Part shown: positions 1 to 8,056 of the stretch, piece after piece
How the letters are laid out: each line of letters opens with the position of its first letter
Position numbering within the stretch: the first letter of the stretch is position 1
Assembly (NCBI GenBank): GCA_904502155.1
Contig: CAJGDV010000022.1
Location: forward strand, 1-14,576
DNA from: an uncultured Bacilli bacterium
GTDB taxonomy: Bacteria; Bacillota_I; Bacilli_A; RF39; UBA660
DNA: 14,576 nucleotides
Direction of reading: 5' to 3'
Program-made: the position numbers and the translations under genes
Notes under the pieces: model-generated
What the model saw: only the letters and a program-made list of their open reading frames with translations
Database searches by the model: none
What the model was told of the DNA's origin: nothing

Positions 1-718
1 TAATATTAGAACCTATAAAAGCATTTTTTTCAATAACTTCTAATGTTGATGGGAATATTATGGTTTCTAATTTACTATCATAATAATCTCCATCTACTAA
101 TGATTTTAATAAACATACTTCACTAGAAGATTCTTGGTAATCATAGTTTTTTAATGTTTTAGAAGCAAAATTATTTGATGAACAATATTTTTCTTCTTCT
201 ATTTCTACAAATGCATATTTTCCTATTGTTTTTACTTGTTTTCCATTTATTCTTTCTGGAATTTTTATAACATTTGGACATTCTTCTTTGTCAAAATTAT
301 ATTTTAATATTGTGTTATCTTGAAATTCAAAACATGATGAATCGGTATCACAATTTCCTTTTGTTATTTTTAAATTGTCTTTAGACCCATTAGCACAAAA
401 AGTACCATTTGTAATTAATTGTAATTCAAATTTTTGTGTATCTTCATCATAAACAACTAATCCATCTTCGAATTGTTCTTTATTTTTAATATTAAGTCTA
501 TTATCATCAATTTTTAAGCCACCTACTGGGAAGTTTTCATAATCATTTTCAGCATGAAATGTTTCTGCAGCTGTTAATATTCCTTTTGCTGATTCAACAA
601 ATGTATCATATTCATATTCTTCACTCATTTTTAAAATAGATGGTACTGCAATTAATGCTATTACACCTAGAAGTATAAATACTCCTAGCATTTCAACTAA
701 TGTAAATCCTTTTTTCAT
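1..718 (-). CDS. Prepilin-like protein with BspA-type LRR ectodomain (3' end cut off)
   Basis: Partial: 239 codons are visible from an ATG at 718, and the C-terminus lies beyond base 1. The start follows AGGA at about 724-727. The protein opens with a class III prepilin signal, MKKGFTLVEML, with cleavage expected between G4 and F5. The conserved Glu is at position 5 of the mature protein, followed by a hydrophobic helix of about 20 residues (GVFILLGVIALIAVPSI). This is the ComGC/type IV pilin/pseudopilin N-terminus, processed by a prepilin peptidase and inserted in the membrane. The rest is extracytoplasmic and contains several cysteines. From about residue 165 it shows BspA-like LRR_5 signatures: a KIPERINGKQVKTIGKYAF segment, then LETIIFPSTLEVIEKNAF. 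Pilin signature and LRR pattern are both seen directly. A role in adhesion or surface display is inference. It has its own promoter and is separate from aspS. Confidence 0.8.
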   Translation of the reverse strand, partial: MKKGFTLVEMLGVFILLGVIALIAVPSILKMSEEYEYDTFVESAKGILTAAETFHAENDYENFPVGGLKIDDNRLNIKNKEQFEDGLVVYDEDTQKFELQLITNGTFCANGSKDNLKITKGNCDTDSSCFEFQDNTILKYNFDKEECPNVIKIPERINGKQVKTIGKYAFVEIEEEKYCSSNNFASKTLKNYDYQESSSEVCLLKSLVDGDYYDSKLETIIFPSTLEVIEKNAFIGSNI

Positions 719-741
719 ATTATTCCTACTTTCTATAATAA

Positions 742-750
742 ATTATATCA
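742..750 (-). promoter_or_regulatory. Extended -10 promoter of the prepilin gene
   Basis: On the minus strand the bases read TGATATAAT, a TGn extension joined to a perfect TATAAT. They lie 24 bases upstream of the prepilin ATG and just downstream of the aspS terminator. No good -35 is visible 17 bases further up, as is common for extended -10 promoters. Confidence 0.55.
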
Positions 751-756
751 TAATAT

Positions 757-791
757 AAAAAAAGAATAAAACTAAATATCTAGTTTTATTC
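757..791 (-). terminator. Rho-independent terminator of hisS-aspS
   Basis: A perfect 11-bp stem pairs 764-774 with 781-791 around a 6-base loop. On the minus strand it is followed by seven U (757-763). The aspS stop codon (TAG, 772-774) lies inside the stem. Confidence 0.85.
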
Positions 792-2508
792 CTAATTCTT
801 TTAATTGTGATTCATCAACAATATTTGGAGCTTCACTCATTAAGTCTGAAGCACTTGCTGTTTTAGGGAATGCTATAACATCTCTAATATTATTTGATTT
901 AACTAGTAACATAACAAGTCTTTCTAAACCAATTGCAAGTCCTCCATGTGGTGGAGTACCATATTTTAAAGCATCTTTAAACCATCCGAATTTATCTTCA
1001 ATTTGTTCTTCTGTTAATTCTAATGCTTCAAACATTTTTTGTTGAATATCATTATCATGGATTCTAATACTTCCTCCACCAGCTTCATATCCATTACATA
1101 CGATATCGTAAGCTTTTGAATAACAATTTCCTTTATCTGTTAATAATTTATCAACATCTTCATCTTTAGGCATTGTAAATGGATGATGTGTTGCCATGAA
1201 TCTTCCTTCTTCTTCTGAATATTCGAATGCTGGGAAATCAGTAACCCATAAGAATTTATAATCATTTATATCAATTAAATTAAGGTCACGACCTAATTTA
1301 CATCTTAATGCTCCAAGTGAAGCTTTAGTTACATTGTAATTAGCAGTAACAATTAACACTAAGTCATTTTCTTCTAATTTAAGTTCATTAATTAAACCAT
1401 TAATTTCATTTTCATTTAAGCCTTTTAAACTTCCTGTTAATTCACCATTAATAAATTTTAAGAATGCTAAACCTGATGCTTTATAAGTTTTAACAAAATC
1501 TGTTAATTTATCAATTTCTTTTCTTGAATAATTAGTTGCAACGTTTTTAGCAACAATACAATTAATAATATTATTGTTTTCTAAACTAGATTTTAAGAAA
1601 GGTATTTCTGTATTTTCAAATATTTTTGTAATATTATTAATTTTCATATCGAATCTTAAATCTGGTTTATCTGAACCATATAGTTCCATAGCATCATCAT
1701 ATTTCATTCTCATTAAAGGTAATTTTATATCATAATTAATTACATCTTTAAATACTTTTTTAAATAATCCTTCTACCATTTGCATTACATCTTCTTCATC
1801 AACGAAACTAAGTTCCATATCTACTTGAGTAAATTCTGGTTGACGGTCAGCTCTTAAGTCTTCATCTCTAAAACATCTTGCAACTTGATAGTATCTTTGG
1901 AATCCTGATACCATTAAAAGTTGTTTAAATAATTGTGGAGATTGAGGTAAAGCATAAAATGATCCTTTAGAAACTCTTGATGGTACTAAGAAGTCTCTTG
2001 CTCCTTCTGGTGTTGATTTACATAAAATTGGTGTTTCAATTTCTATAAAATCATTATTATTTAAATATTCTCTTATTGATGTAACTACTTTATGTCTTGT
2101 AATAATATTATTTTTTAAATTTTCGCGTCTTAAGTCTAAATAACGATATTTTAATCTTGTATCTTCTAGTGCTGTACAATCATTTGAAATTTCAAAAGGT
2201 AAATCAAGTGAAGTACTATATACTTCTAAATCATTTACGATTACTTCGATTTCTCCGGTTGGTATATTTTTATTTACGCTTTCTCTTTTAATAATTTCTC
2301 CTGTTACTTTAATAGTACTTTCATTTTTTAAACTACTTGCTTGTTCATAGAATTTATTTTCTGGTCTTACTATTAACTGAATAATTCCACTTCTATCTCT
2401 AAGATCTATAAATAAAAGTCCTCCAAGATTTCTTTTTTTACTTACCCATCCTTTTAAAGTAACTGTTTCACCAACATTATTAATATTATAATTTGTGTTC
2501 ATTATCAT
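772..2508 (-). CDS. aspS: Aspartyl-tRNA synthetase
   Basis: Class II aminoacyl-tRNA synthetase (578 aa, normal bacterial AspRS length) that charges tRNA-Asp with aspartate in the cytoplasm. Residues 1-105 are the OB-fold anticodon-binding domain. The catalytic core holds the aspartate-site segment QSPQLFKQLLM (189-199), motif 2 with YQVARCFRDEDLR (207-219) and motif 3 GGLAIGLERLVML (522-534). The bacterial GAD insertion lies at about 280-410. The anticodon loop reads RNLGG. Leu in this position (rather than His) is typical of discriminating, Asp-only AspRS; this is family knowledge, not proof here. It is the second gene of the hisS-aspS operon, one base after the hisS stop, with its ribosome binding site inside hisS. 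Synthesis is presumably controlled by the T-box leader upstream of hisS. Nothing is missing or broken. Confidence 0.97.
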   Translation of the reverse strand: MIMNTNYNINNVGETVTLKGWVSKKRNLGGLLFIDLRDRSGIIQLIVRPENKFYEQASSLKNESTIKVTGEIIKRESVNKNIPTGEIEVIVNDLEVYSTSLDLPFEISNDCTALEDTRLKYRYLDLRRENLKNNIITRHKVVTSIREYLNNNDFIEIETPILCKSTPEGARDFLVPSRVSKGSFYALPQSPQLFKQLLMVSGFQRYYQVARCFRDEDLRADRQPEFTQVDMELSFVDEEDVMQMVEGLFKKVFKDVINYDIKLPLMRMKYDDAMELYGSDKPDLRFDMKINNITKIFENTEIPFLKSSLENNNIINCIVAKNVATNYSRKEIDKLTDFVKTYKASGLAFLKFINGELTGSLKGLNENEINGLINELKLEENDLVLIVTANYNVTKASLGALRCKLGRDLNLIDINDYKFLWVTDFPAFEYSEEEGRFMATHHPFTMPKDEDVDKLLTDKGNCYSKAYDIVCNGYEAGGGSIRIHDNDIQQKMFEALELTEEQIEDKFGWFKDALKYGTPPHGGLAIGLERLVMLLVKSNNIRDVIAFPKTASASDLMSEAPNIVDESQLKELGIKLDI

Positions 2509-2509
2509 G

Positions 2510-3787
2510 TTATTCTTCCTCCTCTAAATTTTGATCTAAGAAATCTATTACATCTTCTAGTTTTATTTTATGTTCTTCTTTTGTATTATTATTTTTAATT
2601 GTAATAATATCTGTACTTGCTTCAACGTCTCCTATAATCATAATATATTTAGCATGCATTTTATCAGCCATTTTAAAGTTATTTGCTAATTTTCTATTCA
2701 TATAATCCATATCTACTTTAAATCCGCTTAGTCTTAACATTTGTGTAAGTCCTAACGCATAAGTTTCTTCTTCTTCACTCATTGGAGCTACATATACATC
2801 AATACTATTTTCTTCATCTAATACTATTTGTTCAGCTTCAAGTGCATTTAATAATCTCTCAAGTCCGATAGCAAATCCTACCCCACTTGTTTTTGGGCCT
2901 CCAATAGCTTCTACAAGTCCGTTGTATCTTCCTCCACCACATAATACTTTTTGACTTCCAAATGATTCTATATCAGCTTCTACTTCAAATACAGTATGAG
3001 TATAATAATCAAGTCCTCTAACTATTTTAGGATCTACTTCATAATCTATATCCATAGCATCTAAACATTTTTTTACTTTTTCAAAATGTTTTTTACTTTC
3101 TTCATTAAGGTAATCAATTGTTGTTGGTGCAGTATTCATTATTTCTTTATTACTATCTATTTTACAATCTAAAATTCGAAGTGGATTTTTTAAAAATCTT
3201 TCTTTACAGTCAGCACATAATGAATCTATTTCACCTTCAAAATGCTTAATTAATGCTTCTCTATAATTTTCTCTTGATTCTTTATCTCCTAAAGAATTAA
3301 TTTTAACTTTAATTCCTTTAAGACCTAAAATTTTATAAATATTTACTGGAATACTTATAATTTCAGCATCAACAAGAGGGTTATCTGAACCAAATACTTC
3401 ACAACCAAATTGAGTAAATTCTCTAAATCTTCCTGATTGTGGTCTTTCATATCTATACATAGAACCATAATACCAACATTTTACAGGCATACTATATGTT
3501 CCATACATTTTATTTTCAACATAACTTCTACATATTCCTGCTGTACCTTCTGGTCTTAATGTCATATTTCTTCCACCACGATCAGTAAAATCATATGTTT
3601 CTTTTGTTACGATATCAGTTGTTTCACCAACTCCACGGTGAAAAAGTTCACTACTTTCAAAAACTGGTGTTTTCATATATTCATAGTTATACTTTTCCAT
3701 TACTGAATTGATTATTTTTTCAATATATTTTATTTGTCTTGATTTTTCTCCAAATACATCATAAGTTCCTTTTGGTTTTTGTATCAT
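2510..3787 (-). CDS. hisS: Histidyl-tRNA synthetase
   Basis: Class II synthetase for tRNA-His, 425 aa with the chosen start. The ATG at 3787 (MIQKPKGTYDV) is preceded by AGGAGG at 3795-3800 with 7 bases of spacing. The open frame continues 21 codons upstream but only through the T-box terminator, so the longer start is rejected. Motif 2 lies around RYERPQSGRFREFTQFG (112-128). The HisRS-specific histidine A signature is RGLDYYTHTVFE (257-268) and motif 3 is GVGFAIGLERLL (302-313). The C-terminal anticodon-binding domain starts near residue 328. A CADC...C cluster (191-208) is typical of Gram-positive HisRS. The gene leads an operon with aspS and is preceded by a T-box leader and a vegetative promoter. 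Confidence 0.97.
   Translation of the reverse strand: MIQKPKGTYDVFGEKSRQIKYIEKIINSVMEKYNYEYMKTPVFESSELFHRGVGETTDIVTKETYDFTDRGGRNMTLRPEGTAGICRSYVENKMYGTYSMPVKCWYYGSMYRYERPQSGRFREFTQFGCEVFGSDNPLVDAEIISIPVNIYKILGLKGIKVKINSLGDKESRENYREALIKHFEGEIDSLCADCKERFLKNPLRILDCKIDSNKEIMNTAPTTIDYLNEESKKHFEKVKKCLDAMDIDYEVDPKIVRGLDYYTHTVFEVEADIESFGSQKVLCGGGRYNGLVEAIGGPKTSGVGFAIGLERLLNALEAEQIVLDEENSIDVYVAPMSEEEETYALGLTQMLRLSGFKVDMDYMNRKLANNFKMADKMHAKYIMIIGDVEASTDIITIKNNNTKEEHKIKLEDVIDFLDQNLEEEE
2518..2523 (-). promoter_or_regulatory. Ribosome binding site deciding the aspS start
   Basis: Perfect AGGAGG on the minus strand, embedded in the Glu-rich last codons of hisS. The spacing is 9 bases to the ATG at 2508 and 15 to a second in-frame ATG at 2502. 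The first ATG therefore fits better, and the layout suggests translational coupling to hisS. Confidence 0.7.
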
Positions 3788-3807
3788 ATTAATTCCTCCT
3801 AAAAAAT

Positions 3808-4004
3808 AAAAAAAATCCATAATGTAAGGGCGTATTACACGCGGTACCACCTTACTTTATAGATTTTAAATTCTATCTCTAATCTTTAACGCAGATTTAC
3901 GATTATTCTTAATATTTAGTGTCTTCATTATACCTATATTACTAATTTCCACCATCCATTAGCTCTCTTTAAATTAGTATATAATTACTCCTCTAAACAA
4001 ATAC
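3808..4004 (-). promoter_or_regulatory. T-box leader of hisS-aspS (probable Asp specifier)
   Basis: tRNA-sensing transcription-attenuation leader. The T-box core AAGGTGGTACCGCG is at 3840-3853. The downstream terminator pairs about 3850-3866 with 3815-3830 and ends in eight U (3808-3815). Stem I is recognisable: an AGAGAG bulge, a GGTGGAA apical segment, and a specifier loop with AGTA on the 5' side and GAAGACA on the 3' side, closed by TTTAG/CTAAA. Read after the S-turn GAA, the specifier is GAC (Asp) followed by a purine. A His codon CAC overlaps it by one base (GACAC). The UGGU of the core pairs with discriminator A, or with G by wobble, which suits tRNA-Asp (G73) better than tRNA-His (C73). 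The T-box identity is secure; the amino acid is an inference. Confidence 0.93.
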
Positions 4005-4010
4005 AAGATT

Positions 4011-4039
4011 AATTTATCATTAAATTTACTATTTGTCAA
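4011..4039 (-). promoter_or_regulatory. Promoter of the hisS-aspS T-box transcript
   Basis: A perfect -35 TTGACA (4034-4039), a 17-base spacer and -10 TAAATT (4011-4016, 4 of 6 consensus) predict a start near 4004, just before T-box stem I. Confidence 0.7.
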
Positions 4040-4045
4040 TATAAT

Positions 4046-4072
4046 AAAAAAGACTTATTTTTTTAAAGTCTT
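4046..4072 (-). terminator. Terminator of the DUF1232 gene
   Basis: The stem pairs 4050-4056 with 4066-4072 (AAGACTT/AAGTCTT) around a 9-base A/T loop, followed on the minus strand by a U run (4046-4051). The gene's stop codon (4055-4057) lies inside the hairpin. Confidence 0.7.
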
Positions 4073-4483
4073 CTTTTTCATCATTTCGTCGTGTTTATTT
4101 CTCCATTCAAGATAATCATTTACATCACTTTTAATTAGTTTTAAACATACTCCTATAACAGAAATATCATCTAAATATCCAAGTCCAGCAATTATATCTG
4201 GTATTAAGTCTACAGCTGATAAAAAGTAAATTAGAGCACCTGTAGCGGCGATTATTGTTCCTGATGGAATTTGTTGGTATTCTCCTCTAACAAAACTTCT
4301 TATTAATGATGCCATAATTGGAATCATTGCTAATTCATCACCAATTTTTGGTATTGTTCTTAATTTAGCTTCGACTTGTCTTAAGAAGTCTTCTACTCTT
4401 TCATCATTTTTTAATATATCTACGGCTTTTTTACAACCTTTTTCTAATTCTTTAAGCGCTTGTTTTTCGTTAATTACGTACAT
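4055..4483 (-). CDS. DUF1232 (YkvA-like) small membrane protein
   Basis: 142 aa. The start ATG at 4483 is preceded by a clean AGGAGG. The family signature is at residues 85-106, IYFLSAVDLIPDIIAGLGYLDD, close to the DUF1232/YkvA consensus in which a short hydrophobic hairpin carries a D-L-I-P-D motif. Residues 70-115 are the only strongly hydrophobic part; the N-terminal 65 residues look helical and charged. Family members are small, probably membrane-associated proteins whose biochemical role is unknown to me, so no function is assigned. It stands alone between the terminator of the AAA+ operon and its own terminator. A weak -10-like TATAAG lies around 4511-4516, but no convincing dedicated promoter is visible, so some expression may come from readthrough or from the candidate at 4592-4619. 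Confidence 0.85.
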   Translation of the reverse strand: MYVINEKQALKELEKGCKKAVDILKNDERVEDFLRQVEAKLRTIPKIGDELAMIPIMASLIRSFVRGEYQQIPSGTIIAATGALIYFLSAVDLIPDIIAGLGYLDDISVIGVCLKLIKSDVNDYLEWRNKHDEMMKKKTLKK

Positions 4484-4536
4484 AAAATCCTCCTATTTTT
4501 TAGTAGAATCTTATAGTTAACAAGGAACTAATTTAG

Positions 4537-4564
4537 AAAAAACCCCAATTATATTTGGGGTTTT
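4537..4564 (-). terminator. Terminator of the AAA+ operon
   Basis: A perfect 10-bp stem, AAAACCCCAA (4539-4548) with TTGGGGTTTT (4555-4564), around a 6-base loop and followed on the minus strand by six U (4537-4542). It is GC-rich for this window and is the strongest terminator seen here. It ends transcription about 100 bases past the CbbX-like gene. Confidence 0.88.
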
Positions 4565-4591
4565 AATAAACTGTTCATTAGATATGTTAAA

Positions 4592-4619
4592 ATTATACTG
4601 CGTTTCAAATGTGTGTAAC
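4592..4619 (-). promoter_or_regulatory. Possible promoter between the AAA+ operon and the DUF1232 gene
   Basis: Minus-strand TATAAT (4592-4597) lies 16 bases from GTTACA (4614-4619, 4 of 6 to TTGACA). It would start a transcript that runs straight into the terminator at 4537-4564, giving either a short RNA of about 50 bases or readthrough to the DUF1232 gene. This is weak evidence in an A/T-rich region. Confidence 0.25.
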
Positions 4620-4667
4620 TATCCTTTTATGTTAAGATTTACTAAACCTCTAATATAATAACATAAA

Positions 4668-6113
4668 TTATTTTTGATCATTCATAAAACCAATTACTTT
4701 TGTTTTATGTTTCTTTTGAACTACTGGAATATTTTCCGGATAAATTGTTAGTAGTTCTTCCTTAGTCTTACAATTTGCAATTGTATTTGCTTTTTCTCTT
4801 AAAATTGTATCTGCTAAATTATTAATATATCTAGCATTTCCAAAATTCTTTTCATTTATTGCTTCCTCAATTAATTTTTTTACCAATTCAGTAGCTTCAG
4901 GTGAGAAATGTAATTTAAATTTAGATTCAGAATCTTTATTCATTCTTTCAATTCTATTTATTAACATTTCGTATAATTGATCAACACTATAATCTTTAAA
5001 ATTAACAGATAGACCTATTCTTGAAATAATTCCTGAATTCATATCTATAAAGTTTTGCATTTCTTTTTCATAACCTACAAATATAAATACTGTATCTCTT
5101 TTTTCCATTTCTTTTAAAATTACACCTAGAGCATCATCTTTGAATTTTTGCCCTTCACTTGCTAAAGTATAAGCTTCATCAAGAATGATTACCCCACCTT
5201 TATTTTCTCTTAATAATTTTTCAGTTTTTTGTGCTGTATGACCTACATATTCACCTATTAAGTCATGTGATCCAATAACTGAAACTTTATTTCTTTTTAA
5301 ATATCCTAATTTGCATAAAATATCAGCTAGTATTGTTGCGACAGTTGTTTTACCAGTACCTGGATTTCCAGAAAAAATCATATTTAAATTAAGTGGTTCA
5401 TGATTTAAATATTCTTTTGTACTTTCACGATAAATTATATAATTTACTAATTTATTAACTTCTTCTTTAACAGATTCTAATCCAACTAGATTATTTAAAT
5501 CCTTCATTGGTTTTTCTATTAATTGCATATAATAATTAATATCATATAATTTTGCATCATCTTTTTTTACTTCTTGTTGTTTTTCTTCTTTTTGTGGTCC
5601 TTTAATTATCATTGAATAATCAGTTTTTTTATCTTGTATTGTTTGTAAATCAAATTTAAGTGCTTTTATTACTGCTAATGCAACTTCTGGGTCATTAGAT
5701 TTTGCAGCTTGATTTACACTTTTAATTAAATTATCAAAGAAAATATCACTGCATAATTGATTTTTTATTTTTTTATAATCAATTGTAGTTTTCTCTAGTT
5801 TATTATCTTTAATATACCCCATATGAAGTTTTTCTTCAAAATCACTTAAATATTTTAATCTTGCTATATTAATATCATCTGTGTCATACATTTTTAATAA
5901 TTGTTCGTCAGAATAAGCATATCCTACCCCAAAATCATTAGTGTAAACATCAAAATTTAAATTATCGATAGTGTCATAAACATTACCATCTAGAGTACGG
6001 AAAACTGACTTTCCGTTTTCATATTCAAAATGTCCAGACAAGATATTTATAGGCTTAAAAATATTTAATTTTGAACCAACGGATATTTTTTGTACTAAAA
6101 TTACATTTTCCAT
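4668..6113 (-). CDS. CbbX/SpoVK-like AAA+ ATPase with a novel N-terminal domain
   Basis: 481 aa; ATG at 6113 with AGGAGA at 6121-6126, 16 bases after the preceding AAA+ gene. Residues 4-115 form a domain shared with the other two proteins of this locus. A helical segment and a charged K/E/Q linker follow (170-190), then a CbbX/CfxQ/SpoVK-type AAA+ module (about 200-445). This has Walker A GNPGTGKT (249-256), pore-loop segment LIGEYVG (285-291), Walker B VIILDEA (308-314), sensor-1 region FIFVGY (343-348), arginine finger in SRIG (R365) and sensor 2 NAR (R428). All catalytic landmarks are present, so it should be an active hexameric ATPase. Relatives remodel protein complexes: CbbX acts on Rubisco and EccA belongs to ESX secretion. 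No Rubisco or ESX gene is near. The C-terminus ends KVIGFMNDQK, an IGF motif echoed three times in the 201-aa neighbour. The substrate is unknown. Confidence 0.88.
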   Translation of the reverse strand: MENVILVQKISVGSKLNIFKPINILSGHFEYENGKSVFRTLDGNVYDTIDNLNFDVYTNDFGVGYAYSDEQLLKMYDTDDINIARLKYLSDFEEKLHMGYIKDNKLEKTTIDYKKIKNQLCSDIFFDNLIKSVNQAAKSNDPEVALAVIKALKFDLQTIQDKKTDYSMIIKGPQKEEKQQEVKKDDAKLYDINYYMQLIEKPMKDLNNLVGLESVKEEVNKLVNYIIYRESTKEYLNHEPLNLNMIFSGNPGTGKTTVATILADILCKLGYLKRNKVSVIGSHDLIGEYVGHTAQKTEKLLRENKGGVIILDEAYTLASEGQKFKDDALGVILKEMEKRDTVFIFVGYEKEMQNFIDMNSGIISRIGLSVNFKDYSVDQLYEMLINRIERMNKDSESKFKLHFSPEATELVKKLIEEAINEKNFGNARYINNLADTILREKANTIANCKTKEELLTIYPENIPVVQKKHKTKVIGFMNDQK

Positions 6114-6129
6114 ATACTCTTCTCCTTTT

Positions 6130-8037
6130 TTATTTTAGTTTTTTTACTTTTTCTTCTTCTTTAATCTTAACAAATTCTTTGCTTCCTTCTTTATCAAGTA
6201 CAGCTTGTTTATTTAAGAATTCGCTTAAAGCGTCTTTATTTGGTTCTAATTTATTTATATTCTTTCTTTCAGAATATTCTACTTGATTTTTATTTCTAAT
6301 ATCTCCTACAGATACAATAGAACCATCATTTTTTAATAACTTAACTGAGTTTGGATCTTTTACAGCTTCTTTTGGTAAATAAATAATTTTGTAAAGTCCT
6401 GGGTTTTTCTTAATTTCTGATGCTAGATTTCCTAAGCAGTTAGAAATAATATTTGATAAAGCACGTCCTCCAGTTTTAAGTTTATATGCTTCTTTAGCAG
6501 CTTCTTCAATAAAACTTTCTTCCCAAACTACTTCAACACCATTTTTTCCAAAATATTCAATTTCACATTGTAAATTAGATGTTGATTTATTTGTTTCAAG
6601 TTCTATTAATTCATTTACAGTATGTGGTGGGAAAATGATTACTGTTTCAAATCTTCCTATTAATTGTGAAGATATTCCATAATCTTCTAAATCACTAGTT
6701 GATATACTCATATATTTTTCCTTTAATACTTCATCTTGGCTTCTTGATTCCTTAGCTGATTCCATACTAAATCCTAATGTTCCTTTTTTCTTTACAACTT
6801 CTTCTTCAATACTATTAAAGATTTCTTGGAATGCTCCGCAAGCCATAACTACTAAATCTGATGTATCAAACTTAACAGTTTGATTTCTTCCTACTGGTAC
6901 ATCATAAACTGTTCCTTCCATAAATTTTAATAATTGGTTTTGAACAGCTCCTCCATTGACATTTTCATTTCCTGTTTTTGATGTATCAGCTCTTTTATCT
7001 AATTCATCAAAAATTACGATTCCATGTCTAGCTTTTTCTAAATCATTATTACATTCTAATAATAGTGATAGTAAAACATTTTTTTCAATTGTTCCACCAA
7101 CATATCCTTCTTGTGTTAATTGGTTTGTATCAACTATAATTACAGGTCTATTTGGTAAGGCTTTTTTTAATTGTCTAAATGTTTCTGTTTTACCTGTTCC
7201 TGTAGGTCCTATAATAATAGCACTTTTCTTTTTACTTTTATTTGAAATATTATCAGTTCTATCAATTACTGATAGTAAAGCGTCTATAGTTGCGCTTCTT
7301 CCAATTAGATTTTCATCCATCATTTCAAATACTTCTTTATAATCAAAAGCAAATTTACTTTTTTGATTATTAAATACTTCGTTTAATTCTTTTTCTCTTT
7401 TTTCGTGTTCACTCATGTTGTTTTCCTCTTTCTTTGGTGCTGTTAATTTTTTAGGTTCATCACCTATACTTTTAAGACATTTTTCAATATCTTCTGCTAA
7501 ATCTATTAAATTAGCCCTTATTTCATTCATGTCTCGCATTAATAAAATATCTTCTATAACATATAAAATATATTGTGGTAACCATTTAAATTCTAATATT
7601 TCATTGTCATTTAACATATTTTTATTTTTTGGTTTTTTTATTAAATTTGGATTTAATTTAGCAAATCCTAAATTATATAATTTTACATATAAATCATATA
7701 AACTATCAATAGTAAGAGATGTTTTTACAAAATCATCTTTTACAAATCCTATATTTAATAAAGTTTTGGCAAGTTCAAAATATCTTTGTTTAGCAATGTC
7801 TATATTTATTGTTGCAGCTTGTTGTAATAAATCATTATTTTTTACAGGAAAGGCTACGCCTTCATCAAACATTCTAAAATCAGTTAATACAACATGTTTA
7901 ACATTGTCTTCGTCTACAAAAACTTCCTTGCCATTTTCTTTTTTTAGCGATCCTTTTAAAGCTTTTTTAGCTTTAAATACAAACATATCATCATTAAGTT
8001 TTATTTTTTCCATAAGAATTGCTGTATATTCATTCAT
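6130..8037 (-). CDS. ClpX-like AAA+ unfoldase with a novel N-terminal domain instead of the zinc finger
   Basis: 635 aa; ATG at 8037 with AAGGAG 7 bases upstream. Residues 6-114 are the domain shared with the neighbours; 140-195 look helical; 196-225 is a charged linker. Residues 230-545 match ClpX/HslU-type AAA+: Walker A GPTGTGKT (277-284), pore loop GYVG (311-314), Walker B VIFDELDK (341-348), the GAVQNQLLKFMEGT segment (363-376), sensor 1 MACGAF (398-403), arginine finger in IGRF (R462) and sensor 2 TGGRAL (R525). LGF (421-423) lies where ClpX carries the IGF loop that docks on ClpP. The ClpX zinc-binding domain is absent, and a roughly 90-residue charged tail follows. It is therefore a diverged ClpX paralogue, probably an ATP-driven unfoldase in the cytoplasm; ClpP partnership is inference. 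It forms an operon with the CbbX-like gene and lies downstream of a T-box, a 28-codon ORF and a second terminator. Confidence 0.88.
   Translation of the reverse strand: MNEYTAILMEKIKLNDDMFVFKAKKALKGSLKKENGKEVFVDEDNVKHVVLTDFRMFDEGVAFPVKNNDLLQQAATINIDIAKQRYFELAKTLLNIGFVKDDFVKTSLTIDSLYDLYVKLYNLGFAKLNPNLIKKPKNKNMLNDNEILEFKWLPQYILYVIEDILLMRDMNEIRANLIDLAEDIEKCLKSIGDEPKKLTAPKKEENNMSEHEKREKELNEVFNNQKSKFAFDYKEVFEMMDENLIGRSATIDALLSVIDRTDNISNKSKKKSAIIIGPTGTGKTETFRQLKKALPNRPVIIVDTNQLTQEGYVGGTIEKNVLLSLLLECNNDLEKARHGIVIFDELDKRADTSKTGNENVNGGAVQNQLLKFMEGTVYDVPVGRNQTVKFDTSDLVVMACGAFQEIFNSIEEEVVKKKGTLGFSMESAKESRSQDEVLKEKYMSISTSDLEDYGISSQLIGRFETVIIFPPHTVNELIELETNKSTSNLQCEIEYFGKNGVEVVWEESFIEEAAKEAYKLKTGGRALSNIISNCLGNLASEIKKNPGLYKIIYLPKEAVKDPNSVKLLKNDGSIVSVGDIRNKNQVEYSERKNINKLEPNKDALSEFLNKQAVLDKEGSKEFVKIKEEEKVKKLK
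7414..7430 (-). promoter_or_regulatory. Possible internal ribosome binding site and start in the ClpX-like gene
   Basis: An in-frame ATG (7414-7416, codon 208) is preceded on the minus strand by AAGAGG at 7425-7430, 8 bases away. Use of this start would give a 428-aa protein lacking the shared N-terminal domain and consisting of the AAA+ module plus tail. It lies exactly in the charged linker. A/G-rich linker codons could mimic a ribosome binding site by chance. Confidence 0.3.
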
Positions 8038-8056
8038 GTCTTTGCTCCTTTTTCCT

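Noticed and set aside
3788..3850. Upstream extension of hisS by 21 codons
   Set aside because: It runs through the T-box terminator and its U tract; the ATG at 3787 has a perfect AGGAGG and matches the usual HisRS N-terminus.
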